Assembly: GCF_003596335.1 (NCBI RefSeq)
Contig: NZ_QZCH01000028.1
Location: 1 to 55,262, forward strand
Origin: Motilimonas pumila
Lineage (GTDB): Bacteria; Pseudomonadota; Gammaproteobacteria; Enterobacterales; CBDFNC01
Length of the DNA: 55,262 nt
Direction of reading: 5' to 3'
Under the pieces are notes generated by a model. That model saw nothing but the letters and a program-made list of their open reading frames with translations, was not told the origin of the DNA and did not search any database. The position numbers were made by a program, and so were the translations under genes. This document shows, piece after piece, positions 37,729 through 47,422 of the stretch (positions are counted from its first letter, which is position 1; each line of letters opens with the position of its first letter).

Positions 37729-40700
37729 ATGTCGGATAAACCAGATCAATCTAAGCCTGATATTGCCATTGTTGGCATGGCTTCCTTGTTTGCAGAGTCA
37801 AACAATTTAGATGCCTATTGGGAACTGATCAGAAACAAAGTTGACGCCATTATCGATGTGCCGGCGAGTCGCTGGCACCTTGATGATTATTTTGATGAAG
37901 ACAAATCTGCTGCCGATAAAGTCTATTGTCGCCGAGGCGGCTTTATTCCTGACATCGATTTCGATCCCATGGCCTTTGGCCTACCGCCCAATATCTTAGA
38001 GTTGACCGACACGTCGCAACTTTTGTCATTAGTGGTGGCCCAAGATGCGCTGCAAGACGCGGGACTCAGTGACGCAAGTGCAGAGCAGCGAAACCGCATT
38101 GGCGTGGTGCTAGGTGTCGGCGGTGGTCAAAAAATCAACCACAGCTTGAACGCGCGTTTGCATTATCCGGTTTTAAAGAAAGTACTGCTCAATAGTGGCG
38201 TTCCCGCTGGGGACGCGGACATGATCGTTGAAAAATTCAAAAGCCAATACGTGCATTGGGAAGAAAACTCATTTCCTGGCTCTTTGGGTAACGTGATTGC
38301 AGGGCGCATCGCTAACCGTTTTGACTTAGGCGGTATGAACTGCGTGGTTGACGCGGCGTGTGCCGGCTCGTTGGCCGCCACCAAAATGGCGCTGTCTGAA
38401 TTGTGGGAAGGGCGCGCAGACGTGATGTTAACGGGCGGCGTGTGCACCGACAATTCACCGCAAATGTATATGAGCTTTTCGAAAACCCCTGCTTTTACCG
38501 ACAACCATGTTATCCAGCCTTTTGACAAAGACTCTAAAGGCATGATGATAGGTGAGGGCATAGGCATGGTCGCACTCAAACGTTTGGCTGACGCTGAGCG
38601 CGATGGTGACCGCATTTATGCCGTAGTTAAGGGCGTAGGTACCTCGTCTGACGGCAAATTCAAAAGTATTTACGCGCCGCGCCCAGAAGGCCAAGCAAAA
38701 GCCCTCAATCGCGCTTATCAAGATGCTGGTTTTGCGCCGCATACGGTTGGCTTAGTCGAAGCGCATGGTACGGGTACGGCAGCGGGAGACGTGGCTGAGT
38801 TTGAGGGCTTAAAGCAAGTGTTTGCCCTTGATAACCCTCAAAAGCAACATATTGCCCTTGGCAGCGTGAAATCGCAAATCGGCCATACCAAATCCACTGC
38901 GGGCACGGCAGGCTTTATCAAAGCTGCTTTGGCGCTGCACCATAAAGTGTTGCCGCCTACCATTAACGTCAACGAGCCCAACCCTAAAATGGCGATTGCT
39001 GACTCGCCGTTTTATATCAATACAGAAACGCGTCCTTGGATCAGCCAAGGTGTACCAAGACGAGCAGGCATTAGCTCGTTCGGTTTTGGCGGTACCAACT
39101 ATCACGTGGTGTTAGAAGAGTATCAAGGCGAATCAGCGCAAGCCTATCGCTTTAACGCCAATGCCGCGCCTATTTTAATGGCCGCTGAGACACCTGAGCA
39201 ATTATTACAACTGTGTCAAACTTGGCAACAAGAGCTAGTCAGTGACGAAGACTTTCGCCGTTTTCGCGGCCAATATAAGGTGCAACCCCTTACCCCAGAA
39301 TCTGCTCGCCTGGGCTTTGTTGCAGAAACCAGCGCGGCTGCCAAATCTTTGTTAACTGAAGCCGTTAACCAACTGCAGCAAAATTCAACGTCGGCGTGGC
39401 AAAATGCGGGTGTCAGCTTTCAGCCCCAAGCCATCAACACGAACGGCAAAGTGGCCGCATTATTTGCGGGCCAAGGGAGCCAATACGTCAATATGGGCCT
39501 TGAGCTTGCTAATGCGTACCCTGTCATGCGTGAGCACGTTGCACGCTTAGACGAATTGCTGGGCCAGCAAGGGCAAACGCCATTAAGCCAGGTGCTTTAT
39601 CCTATTCCTGCGTTCACCCAAGCGCAGCGGAAAGAACAGCAACAGGCAATGCAAAATACTCGCTATGCGCAACCTGCCATAGGCGCATTTAGCTTATCAA
39701 GTTATCAATTGATGCAGCAAGCGGGCTTGCAAGCAGACTTTTTTGCCGGCCACAGCTTTGGCGAATTAACCGCATTGGCAGCAGCCGAATTAATTGATGA
39801 CGCGGCCTACTTAAACCTTTGTGTACAAAGAGGCTGCGCCATGGCCGACGTGCCTGCAGGACAAGACTGCGGCGCCATGATGGCGGTGGTATTAAACGAT
39901 AAAAGCCAACGAGAAGGCTTGATGACCTTGCTTGAGCAGCAAGCTAACGCATGGCTGGCAAACGATAATTCACCGACTCAATTGGTATTAGCGGGTACCG
40001 CTGACAGCCTTGCATCATTAGCTAACGCGCTAAAAGCACAAGGCATTAAAACCGTCCATTTACCGGTTTCTGCCGCTTTTCATACCCCACTTGTTGAGTT
40101 TGCTCAGTTACCTTTTGCTAAAGCCATTGAAGCGACTAAGTTTAAAGCCAATAAGCAGCAAGTATTTAGCAACATTACCGCGCAGCCTTATGGTAAAACC
40201 GCAAAAAGCGTTAAACAAAGCTTTCAACAGCACATGCTGAGCGAAGTGAAATTTGCCGACCAGCTGGAAAATATGTATCAAGCCGGGGCGCGAGTATTTG
40301 TTGAGTTTGGCCCAAAAAGTATTCTGTCGCGCTTGATAAAAGACACCTTGAAATATCAAGACGTGGTCACAGTTGCCGTTAATGGTAATGCCAAACAAGA
40401 CAGTGACAGCCAGCTAAAACAAGCCTTGATTGAGCTGGCTGTATTAGGTATTGAGCTGAGCGATTTTGACCGTTATCAACTGGCCGCTAAGCCAGTTAAA
40501 GCAAAAGGCTCCCCTTTGACCATTTCGCTGGGCGGGCAAAACTACCTGAGCCCTGCGACTAAAGACAAAATGCAACAAGCCTTACAGCAAGGTCACGTTA
40601 CCGTGTCCGAGCCGCAAATTATTGAAAAAGAAATTATTAAAGAAGTCGTTAAACATGTTCCTGTAACAGCCACACACAACGACTCAACACCACTAAGTGA

Positions 40701-43700
40701 GCCTCAAGCTATGAGCCAACATGCGCCATCTGCAGTGAACCCACCGTCTGAACTCGCCCAGCTACTCCAACAGCAACAAACCGCTTTGGCACAAAGCATG
40801 GCGATGTTCCAACAGCAGCAAAACCAGTCGATTGAACTGCAACAAAACTTTATTCAACAAAATGCACAGCTTAGCCAGCAACTGCTGCAGCTTATGGCCG
40901 GCCAAACACCGACGGCAAACATCGCCCCGGCAACAGCAGTTCAGTCGCAAGTGCAACCTGGTCTACAGCCATCACCGCAAGCGCCATCACAAATGGCTCA
41001 ACCACAACCACAAGCTAGCTTGGCGCCATCAACTCGCGCGGAAGAGCCTCTTGTTGCCAATGAGTCGCCGATGGCGTCGACTGCGAGCAATACGTTTGAC
41101 GCTACGTCCATTGATTACCCAAGCGTGAATGACACTGCAGAGCAGGCACTTGCCTCAGCATCCACAGCGGCAAATTCCGCACTGAGCAGCGAGCAAGTTC
41201 AGCAAGTCATGTTGAGTGTGGTGGCTGAGAAGACGGGCTACCCCGCTGAAATGCTTGAGCTTGGCATGGACTTAGAAGCTGATCTTGGTATCGACTCGAT
41301 TAAACGCGTTGAAATTTTGGGTACGGTACAAGACAACTTACCGCAGCTGCCGGCACTGAATCCGGAAGATTTGGCTGAGTTAAGAACCCTGGCTGAAATT
41401 GTGGCATACATGCAAAGCCAACTAAGCCCCGCGTCGCAACCTCAAGCTGAGGCGGCCGTCAATGCGGCTACTGCTACTGCTTCCGTGAGCGTACAAAGCG
41501 TAATGATGAGTGTGGTGGCGGATAAAACCGGTTACCCATCGGAAATGCTTGAGCTGTCAATGGATTTAGAAGCAGATCTAGGCATCGACTCGATTAAACG
41601 CGTCGAAATACTGGGCACAGTGCAAGATCAACTGCCACAGCTTCCTGCGCTAAACCCAGAGGACTTGGCCGAGCTTCGTACTTTAGGTGAAATTGTCGAT
41701 TACATTAACCAGCAAGATGGCCAGTTAGCAGCGAGTGCGTTGCCACAACAAGCACAAGCGGCAAATGTTGAGCAAAGCGCGCAGCAAGTGCAGCAAGTAA
41801 TGCTACAAGTGGTGGCAGATAAAACCGGTTACCCTGCTGAAATGTTAGAACTGACGATGGATCTTGAGGCCGATTTGGGCATTGATTCTATCAAACGCGT
41901 TGAGATATTAGGCACGGTACAAGATCAATTACCTGCGTTGCCAGCGCTCAACCCCGAGGACTTGGCCGAGTTAAGAACCCTCGGCGAAATTGTGCAATAC
42001 ATGAACGCACAATTTAGCCAAGATGCAGCGCCTAGCGTTGCTTCTTCGGCGACCGAAAACAGTGGGGGGCTAACGCCGGCGCAAGTTCAGCAGGCCATGC
42101 TGGAAGTAGTGGCAGACAAGACCGGATATCCAACAGAGATGCTTGAACTTACCATGGATTTGGAAGCCGATTTAGGCATCGACTCTATCAAACGGGTCGA
42201 AATCTTAGGCACAGTGCAAGATCAATTACCGGCTTTACCCGCTTTAAACCCGGAAGATTTAGCGGAACTGAGAACATTGGCCGAGATAGTGCAATACATG
42301 AATGCACAATTACCCCAGAGTAATGATGTTGCGAGCACGCAAAGCGAAGCTGTGATCAATACTCAAACCCTAGTGCCAGCGGCGGCAGAAATTCAACAAG
42401 CCATGCTAAGTGTGGTCGCCGATAAAACCGGATACCCGGCAGAAATGCTTGAGTTAACCATGGATCTTGAAGCAGATCTGGGCATTGATTCCATCAAGCG
42501 CGTTGAAATTCTTGGTACGGTGCAAGACACATTGCCAAGTTTGCCCGCCCTTAACCCTGAAGATTTAGCTGAGCTACGGACTTTGGGTGAAATTATCCAT
42601 TATATGGAAGCCCAATTAGCCGCGAACTCAAACGCGGCGAGCGGCGTTGACAATAGTAATATAGCGCCAGCAAGCGGGCAGGAGGGCACCGACGTCCCTT
42701 TTCAATATGCCCTGATGAGACCACTTGCCCCGCTTAGGGGTGGTCAGGCTTATCAGGGCCAAGTTATCATTTTCGACGACGGCCGCTGCGGTGGATTGGT
42801 TGCTGAGAAGTTATTACAACAGGGACTGCAACCAGAGTTAGTGGTGTTACCGGATCATATTTGTGCGGCTTCAACCGTCAGTAGTGATATTACGCGCCAT
42901 ATTTTAGTCGACGACAACGAAGCCAGTATCGCTGAGTTTTGTCAGCACTGGCTAGCAACGAATGTAGAACCATTGGCTTTTGTTCAGTTATTCGACAGTG
43001 AGCTGCCAGCGTCCGCTTTACTGCAAGTAACAGCAATGGCGTTATTATTTGCCAAGCACTTACAACCGCGTTTATCTCAAGCTGGAAGCCGATATCTTAG
43101 CGCCGGCGAGCTGGACGGTGGTTTTGGCTTGCGTCAAGGTTTGAGCCAAGGGCTGCAGTACAGCGCCGCGTTTGCAGGTTTAACCAAAACCCTAGCGCAA
43201 GAATGGCCTGAAGCAGTTTGCCGAGCACTGGATATTGCCGGCTCGGATAAGCCAAGCTTCGCTCAGACTGTTGTCGCAGAGCTACTCGCACCACAGCAAG
43301 AGGCAGCAGAAGTGGCGTACCATCAAGGTGAGCGGATGGCCATTGTGGCGCAAGCAAGCCATGAGTCTTCTGATCATACTTTAAGTCACTTTCCGCTTAG
43401 CTGCCAAGATGTGGTGTTGGTGAGTGGCGGTGCTAAGGGCGTGACGAATGCTTGCGTTGCTGAGCTTGCGGCGCACAGCAAAGCCAGTTTTATTTTGTTA
43501 GGTCGCTCTGCAGCTGTCGCGATCCCTTCATGGGCTCAAGGCTTGAACGATAAAGCCTCGTTGCAAAGTGCTGCGCTGGCTTATTGTCAACAGCAAGGGG
43601 AAAAACCAACCCCCGCCAGTTTATCGAAAATGATCGCACCGATTTTATCGCAACTTGAGATTAATCAGGGCATTGAAGCTATCACCGAGGCGGGTGGCCG

Positions 43701-45225
43701 GGCTCATTATGCGGCGGTTGATGTGACCGATGAAGCGGCATTAACTGAGCTAGTCGCGAGCGTGCAACAAACTCAAGGTGCCATTACAGCCTTGGTGCAC
43801 GGAGCTGGCGTATTGGCTGATGGATTGATTGAAAACAAACAGCTAGAAGATTATCAGCGGGTGTTTGCGACCAAGGTTTCAGGTCTGCAAGCCTTGCTGC
43901 ACGCCACCAAAGACTGCCAATTAAGCCACATCGCGGTGTTTTCATCCGCTGCCGGGTTTTATGGCAATAAAGGTCAGTCTGATTATGCCATGGCTAACGA
44001 GGTGCTCAATAAAACGGCTATAACGTTAGGCCAAGATCGGCCGCAATGCCGGGTGTTAAGCTTTAACTGGGGCCCGTGGGACGGTGGCATGGTCACGCCT
44101 GAGCTGAAACGCATGTTTGAACAGCGCGGTGTCTATGTGATCCCCGTTACGGGCGGTGCGCAACTCTTTAGGCAGCAAATGCTGGCCGGTGACGCTAAGC
44201 AGGTTCAGGTAATTGTTGGCACTGACATGGCGGGTCAAACTTCTCAAGCAGAGGAGATTGCGAAGGTAAAAAAGTCTCTGGCTCAGCGTCTTAATAAGAC
44301 GCTGAACCTGGCTGAAAATGGCTTTTTACAGCTGCACCGGATCGCGGGGAATGCGGTGCTTCCGACTGTGGTCGCGACCGCGTGGATGCGCCAAGGCATT
44401 ACTCAACTGTTGCCGGCGGCGTCTTGTCAGCAGGTGGTGGACTATCAGCTTTACAAAGGTATAGTGTTCACTCCTGAGGCAGACTCGGTGAGGTTAACCT
44501 TAGCTTTTGAAGTGTTAAGCCAAGGTGGTACGCACTGGCAAATTAAAGCCCGCATAAGCTCGCAAGAGAATAACCGCGAACGCCTGCATTATGGCGCGGT
44601 GCTGCATGTCAGGGTGCCCGTGAACACGGCAGCTGCTAACACTGCAAACCAATACGCAGAAATGGCGGAGATAGTGCAAGACGGTGAAAGTGAAGCGCAA
44701 GTAACGGCTTGGTTAGCACAGGGACAGCCAAGTACTTGTTATCAAGACGGAAGCTTGTTTCATCAGGGGGAGTTTTGCTTATTACAGCAAGATCTTTGTT
44801 GCGATCAAGATGTGTTAATCCAAAGCATGTCTGTTGCAAACCTAAGCGCTGACTTTTTTGGACAATTCAGCCAAGACATGACCGCAACCAGTGCTAGCGT
44901 GTTGGCAGAAGATGCCATGTACCAAAGCTTGTTGGTTTGGGTTTATCGCCAGCTTGGCAAGCAAAGCTTGCCAGCCGGTTGCGGTGAGATACTTTACGCG
45001 CCGCAGGCGAAAGATGTTGTTGGCCTAACGGATTATGTGGCTTCTGGCGCGGAATGCGTGCTGGTTACACGTATCAAACAGCACAATCAATTTGAGGTGA
45101 TTGCAGATATCCGCTTGTTAACGCCTAAAGGGCAAGCTTTATTGGTGATGAAACACGCCAAAGTGGTCTTAATGCAAGACCAAATAAGTCAACCCAAGGC
45201 CAAGCAAACGGTGGTGAAGGTTTGA
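37729..45225 (+). CDS. pfaA: Polyunsaturated fatty acid synthase PfaA (KS-AT-5xACP-KR-DH-like)
   Basis: A 2498-residue multidomain synthase. Ketosynthase (about 8-450; Cys211 in DAACAGS, EAHGTGT, GHTKSTAG), malonyl/acyl transferase (about 580-890; Ser676 in GHSFGE), a Gln/Pro-rich linker, five acyl carrier domains (Ser1190, 1288, 1387, 1486, 1588, each in LGIDSIKR), ketoreductase (about 1890-2150; SGGAKGV, Tyr2086 in YAMANE) and a C-terminal dehydratase-like region. It elongates and reduces the chain attached to the carrier domains. The ATG at 37729 has AAGAG six bases upstream; a GTG frame to 37690 lacks one. Works with PfaB, C, D and PfaE. Confidence 0.97.
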   Translation: MSDKPDQSKPDIAIVGMASLFAESNNLDAYWELIRNKVDAIIDVPASRWHLDDYFDEDKSAADKVYCRRGGFIPDIDFDPMAFGLPPNILELTDTSQLLSLVVAQDALQDAGLSDASAEQRNRIGVVLGVGGGQKINHSLNARLHYPVLKKVLLNSGVPAGDADMIVEKFKSQYVHWEENSFPGSLGNVIAGRIANRFDLGGMNCVVDAACAGSLAATKMALSELWEGRADVMLTGGVCTDNSPQMYMSFSKTPAFTDNHVIQPFDKDSKGMMIGEGIGMVALKRLADAERDGDRIYAVVKGVGTSSDGKFKSIYAPRPEGQAKALNRAYQDAGFAPHTVGLVEAHGTGTAAGDVAEFEGLKQVFALDNPQKQHIALGSVKSQIGHTKSTAGTAGFIKAALALHHKVLPPTINVNEPNPKMAIADSPFYINTETRPWISQGVPRRAGISSFGFGGTNYHVVLEEYQGESAQAYRFNANAAPILMAAETPEQLLQLCQTWQQELVSDEDFRRFRGQYKVQPLTPESARLGFVAETSAAAKSLLTEAVNQLQQNSTSAWQNAGVSFQPQAINTNGKVAALFAGQGSQYVNMGLELANAYPVMREHVARLDELLGQQGQTPLSQVLYPIPAFTQAQRKEQQQAMQNTRYAQPAIGAFSLSSYQLMQQAGLQADFFAGHSFGELTALAAAELIDDAAYLNLCVQRGCAMADVPAGQDCGAMMAVVLNDKSQREGLMTLLEQQANAWLANDNSPTQLVLAGTADSLASLANALKAQGIKTVHLPVSAAFHTPLVEFAQLPFAKAIEATKFKANKQQVFSNITAQPYGKTAKSVKQSFQQHMLSEVKFADQLENMYQAGARVFVEFGPKSILSRLIKDTLKYQDVVTVAVNGNAKQDSDSQLKQALIELAVLGIELSDFDRYQLAAKPVKAKGSPLTISLGGQNYLSPATKDKMQQALQQGHVTVSEPQIIEKEIIKEVVKHVPVTATHNDSTPLSEPQAMSQHAPSAVNPPSELAQLLQQQQTALAQSMAMFQQQQNQSIELQQNFIQQNAQLSQQLLQLMAGQTPTANIAPATAVQSQVQPGLQPSPQAPSQMAQPQPQASLAPSTRAEEPLVANESPMASTASNTFDATSIDYPSVNDTAEQALASASTAANSALSSEQVQQVMLSVVAEKTGYPAEMLELGMDLEADLGIDSIKRVEILGTVQDNLPQLPALNPEDLAELRTLAEIVAYMQSQLSPASQPQAEAAVNAATATASVSVQSVMMSVVADKTGYPSEMLELSMDLEADLGIDSIKRVEILGTVQDQLPQLPALNPEDLAELRTLGEIVDYINQQDGQLAASALPQQAQAANVEQSAQQVQQVMLQVVADKTGYPAEMLELTMDLEADLGIDSIKRVEILGTVQDQLPALPALNPEDLAELRTLGEIVQYMNAQFSQDAAPSVASSATENSGGLTPAQVQQAMLEVVADKTGYPTEMLELTMDLEADLGIDSIKRVEILGTVQDQLPALPALNPEDLAELRTLAEIVQYMNAQLPQSNDVASTQSEAVINTQTLVPAAAEIQQAMLSVVADKTGYPAEMLELTMDLEADLGIDSIKRVEILGTVQDTLPSLPALNPEDLAELRTLGEIIHYMEAQLAANSNAASGVDNSNIAPASGQEGTDVPFQYALMRPLAPLRGGQAYQGQVIIFDDGRCGGLVAEKLLQQGLQPELVVLPDHICAASTVSSDITRHILVDDNEASIAEFCQHWLATNVEPLAFVQLFDSELPASALLQVTAMALLFAKHLQPRLSQAGSRYLSAGELDGGFGLRQGLSQGLQYSAAFAGLTKTLAQEWPEAVCRALDIAGSDKPSFAQTVVAELLAPQQEAAEVAYHQGERMAIVAQASHESSDHTLSHFPLSCQDVVLVSGGAKGVTNACVAELAAHSKASFILLGRSAAVAIPSWAQGLNDKASLQSAALAYCQQQGEKPTPASLSKMIAPILSQLEINQGIEAITEAGGRAHYAAVDVTDEAALTELVASVQQTQGAITALVHGAGVLADGLIENKQLEDYQRVFATKVSGLQALLHATKDCQLSHIAVFSSAAGFYGNKGQSDYAMANEVLNKTAITLGQDRPQCRVLSFNWGPWDGGMVTPELKRMFEQRGVYVIPVTGGAQLFRQQMLAGDAKQVQVIVGTDMAGQTSQAEEIAKVKKSLAQRLNKTLNLAENGFLQLHRIAGNAVLPTVVATAWMRQGITQLLPAASCQQVVDYQLYKGIVFTPEADSVRLTLAFEVLSQGGTHWQIKARISSQENNRERLHYGAVLHVRVPVNTAAANTANQYAEMAEIVQDGESEAQVTAWLAQGQPSTCYQDGSLFHQGEFCLLQQDLCCDQDVLIQSMSVANLSADFFGQFSQDMTATSASVLAEDAMYQSLLVWVYRQLGKQSLPAGCGEILYAPQAKDVVGLTDYVASGAECVLVTRIKQHNQFEVIADIRLLTPKGQALLVMKHAKVVLMQDQISQPKAKQTVVKV
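41190..42610 (+). repeat. Five tandem acyl carrier protein repeats in pfaA
   Basis: Five copies of about 98-102 codons. Each has TGYP(A/S/T)EMLEL, MDLEADLGIDSIKRVEILGT and LPALNPEDLAELRTL. Serine codons fall at 41296, 41590, 41887, 42184 and 42490. Protein identity between copies is very high, while synonymous codons differ throughout; spacer segments are Ala/Ser/Gln-rich and divergent. Carrier number is known to affect PUFA yield in related synthases. Confidence 0.95.
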
Positions 45226-45349
45226 TTGCAGCCCAGAAGCTTTTCAACCCTCATCACTGCCGGTGTTTATGGTCGAGTTTGCCAGAAATCGATGCGTTCA
45301 TAGCCTGCAATAATGGCTGTGAGCGCCTTGCACCTCAGGGCCAGCAGTA

Positions 45350-47422
45350 ATGGCGTGGGTTAATTTAGCCTTAGTGTCGGCAAAAATTATTTTGCCTTGT
45401 ACGGGGGGGTGGCGAGCGTGGTCACTGGAGCACTCTGCGGCGCTCAACCTGACTGAGATCCTACAAGAAATACAGCTGTTTGAGCACCATGGTCGCTCAT
45501 TACAGTCGTGGCAGCCGAGCGCAAATATGCTGGTATTGCGCTGTGGCAGCTCCTTTGCAGACGCTCGCCATAGCGAACTGGATGTGGCAATTGAAGAAGG
45601 CGTCGCCAAGCTTGAAACTGAGCTATTAGCCGCGGGCGCTGAGCGTATTTTGTCACCCGATCATCTATTTCGACATTGCCAGCAAAATGCCATGACAAGT
45701 AATGTGTGTGTGTTGCCACTCAGTTTTTCGCCAGTGTCGCCAGACAAGCAGCAAGTAGCATCCGTGACTTTTGGTTTAACCGGCGCCGCGCTTGAGCTAG
45801 AGATAATGGCCATGCCACAAGCATTGGCAGACAAAAAACGCTTTTTTTGCAAATGGCTAGCGAAAACTGATGGTGTATTACTGTCACAAGCCCAAACATT
45901 TTCTGAGCCTTTTCATCAAGCCATGTTACTGAGTTTATTGGCGTTAAAGCAGCGTTTTGTCGATGGCGATTACTGGTTTAGCTCGCATGAGGTTGCCCGG
46001 TGCATCAAAGTCGATCAATGGTTATTGAGTGAAGGCAACCTTACGCCAAACCATCAGCCTTTACTTGATGGTCAACATAAAATGGCGCTTTTTGTCGCTG
46101 ACACGCCCGTTGATTTATACCGTCAGTTATCCCTCGCTCAAAACGAAGCTTGGGACTCCTTTAGTGTGACGCCAGCCAGTCTGGCGCATTGGCAACAGCA
46201 AAGTGGCTGTAAAGCTATTATCATTTGGCAGCCAAATAGCACGCAGTTTAACCAAGAAATTCAATGGTTAATTAGTAAATTCAAGCAAGATCCGCAGCAA
46301 AACTTTTTCAAAACGCAGCTTGGCTCGTGTTACCAGTTAGCAAAACCCATCCCCCAGGGTACGAGCTGTTTGGTCTACCCAGGTGTGGGCACCAGCCACG
46401 CCACACAGTTTCAGCAGCTTGCTCGCTTTTTTCCTGCGATTTACCAAAGACTGGATAAGCATGGCCAGTTAAAACCCTTGTTAGCCCATGATGCGCTAAG
46501 GCGCGGCGATGCTATGACGCTGACGGAGTTAGCTGTGGCCGGTGTTGGCGCAAGTTGGCTCGTTAGTCAGGTTTGGCAACAAGGCTTAAAGCTGCCAAAA
46601 GATGCCGCTCTGGGTTACAGCATGGGTGAGGTAAGTATGTGGGCTAGCAGTGGCTGCTGGCAAACGCCTGAGTTATTGGCGCAAAAACTGCAACAATCTT
46701 ATATTTTTCGTCATGGCATTACGGGCTCTTTGACCAATGCACAAACGTTATGGCAACAAACGGACATAGAGTGGGGCAGTTATGCTGTGCGCCTATCTCG
46801 GGCTGACTTTGAGCAAGTTGCGAATGATTTTCCACGCGCTTGGTTAGCCATTAGCCACGGTGATAACGGGGTACTCGTCGGAGACAATACCCAATGCCAA
46901 AGTATCATGGGCCAGTATAACCTTCGCGGCATTAAGATACCTTTTGTGACCGCGATGCACACGCCAGTGGCGCAGCTGTCTCATCAAGACATCAGTGACT
47001 TGTTTACCTTAGCCACCTCAGACGAAGCTCCGCGGTTGCTTAGTCAAACCCAGTATTTTTCAAGTGCTCATCATGAGTCATCGTCATCCCAGTTGGTGTA
47101 TGGTGAGGCCAGTATAGCGAAGGCCATTGGTGATGCCGTGGCTACCGGTTTTTGCCAGTCGCTCGATTTTGCTAGGCTCATTCAACAGGCTTATGACGCC
47201 GGCAGCCGGCATTTTATTGAGATAGGACCGGGGCAAGCTTGTACCAGTCACATTGGTAAAATTTTAGCCGCCAAACCACACCTAGCGTTGGCATTCGATG
47301 CGTTAAAACGCAGTGAACACATGCATTATCTCGGGTTGTTTGCAGCACTTTTGTGCCACGGCTTTAAGCCAGATACTCGCGTCTTATTTCCCAATTATTT
47401 ATTACAACAGGACCAGCAATGA
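45350..47422 (+). CDS. pfaB: PUFA synthase acyltransferase protein PfaB
   Basis: A 690-residue protein whose C-terminal half (about 345-660) is an acyltransferase: YPGVGT, Ser424 in GYSMGEVSMWAS, a MHTPVA His motif and FIEIGPG. The N-terminal half is poorly conserved and has no ketosynthase Cys motif. PfaB is required for product formation, and in related bacteria it influences whether EPA or DHA is made; which product applies here cannot be read from sequence. The ATG at 45350 follows AGGG by nine bases; an in-frame stop at 45320 rules out a longer start. It follows pfaA by 124 bases and overlaps pfaC by four. Confidence 0.93.
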   Translation: MAWVNLALVSAKIILPCTGGWRAWSLEHSAALNLTEILQEIQLFEHHGRSLQSWQPSANMLVLRCGSSFADARHSELDVAIEEGVAKLETELLAAGAERILSPDHLFRHCQQNAMTSNVCVLPLSFSPVSPDKQQVASVTFGLTGAALELEIMAMPQALADKKRFFCKWLAKTDGVLLSQAQTFSEPFHQAMLLSLLALKQRFVDGDYWFSSHEVARCIKVDQWLLSEGNLTPNHQPLLDGQHKMALFVADTPVDLYRQLSLAQNEAWDSFSVTPASLAHWQQQSGCKAIIIWQPNSTQFNQEIQWLISKFKQDPQQNFFKTQLGSCYQLAKPIPQGTSCLVYPGVGTSHATQFQQLARFFPAIYQRLDKHGQLKPLLAHDALRRGDAMTLTELAVAGVGASWLVSQVWQQGLKLPKDAALGYSMGEVSMWASSGCWQTPELLAQKLQQSYIFRHGITGSLTNAQTLWQQTDIEWGSYAVRLSRADFEQVANDFPRAWLAISHGDNGVLVGDNTQCQSIMGQYNLRGIKIPFVTAMHTPVAQLSHQDISDLFTLATSDEAPRLLSQTQYFSSAHHESSSSQLVYGEASIAKAIGDAVATGFCQSLDFARLIQQAYDAGSRHFIEIGPGQACTSHIGKILAAKPHLALAFDALKRSEHMHYLGLFAALLCHGFKPDTRVLFPNYLLQQDQQ

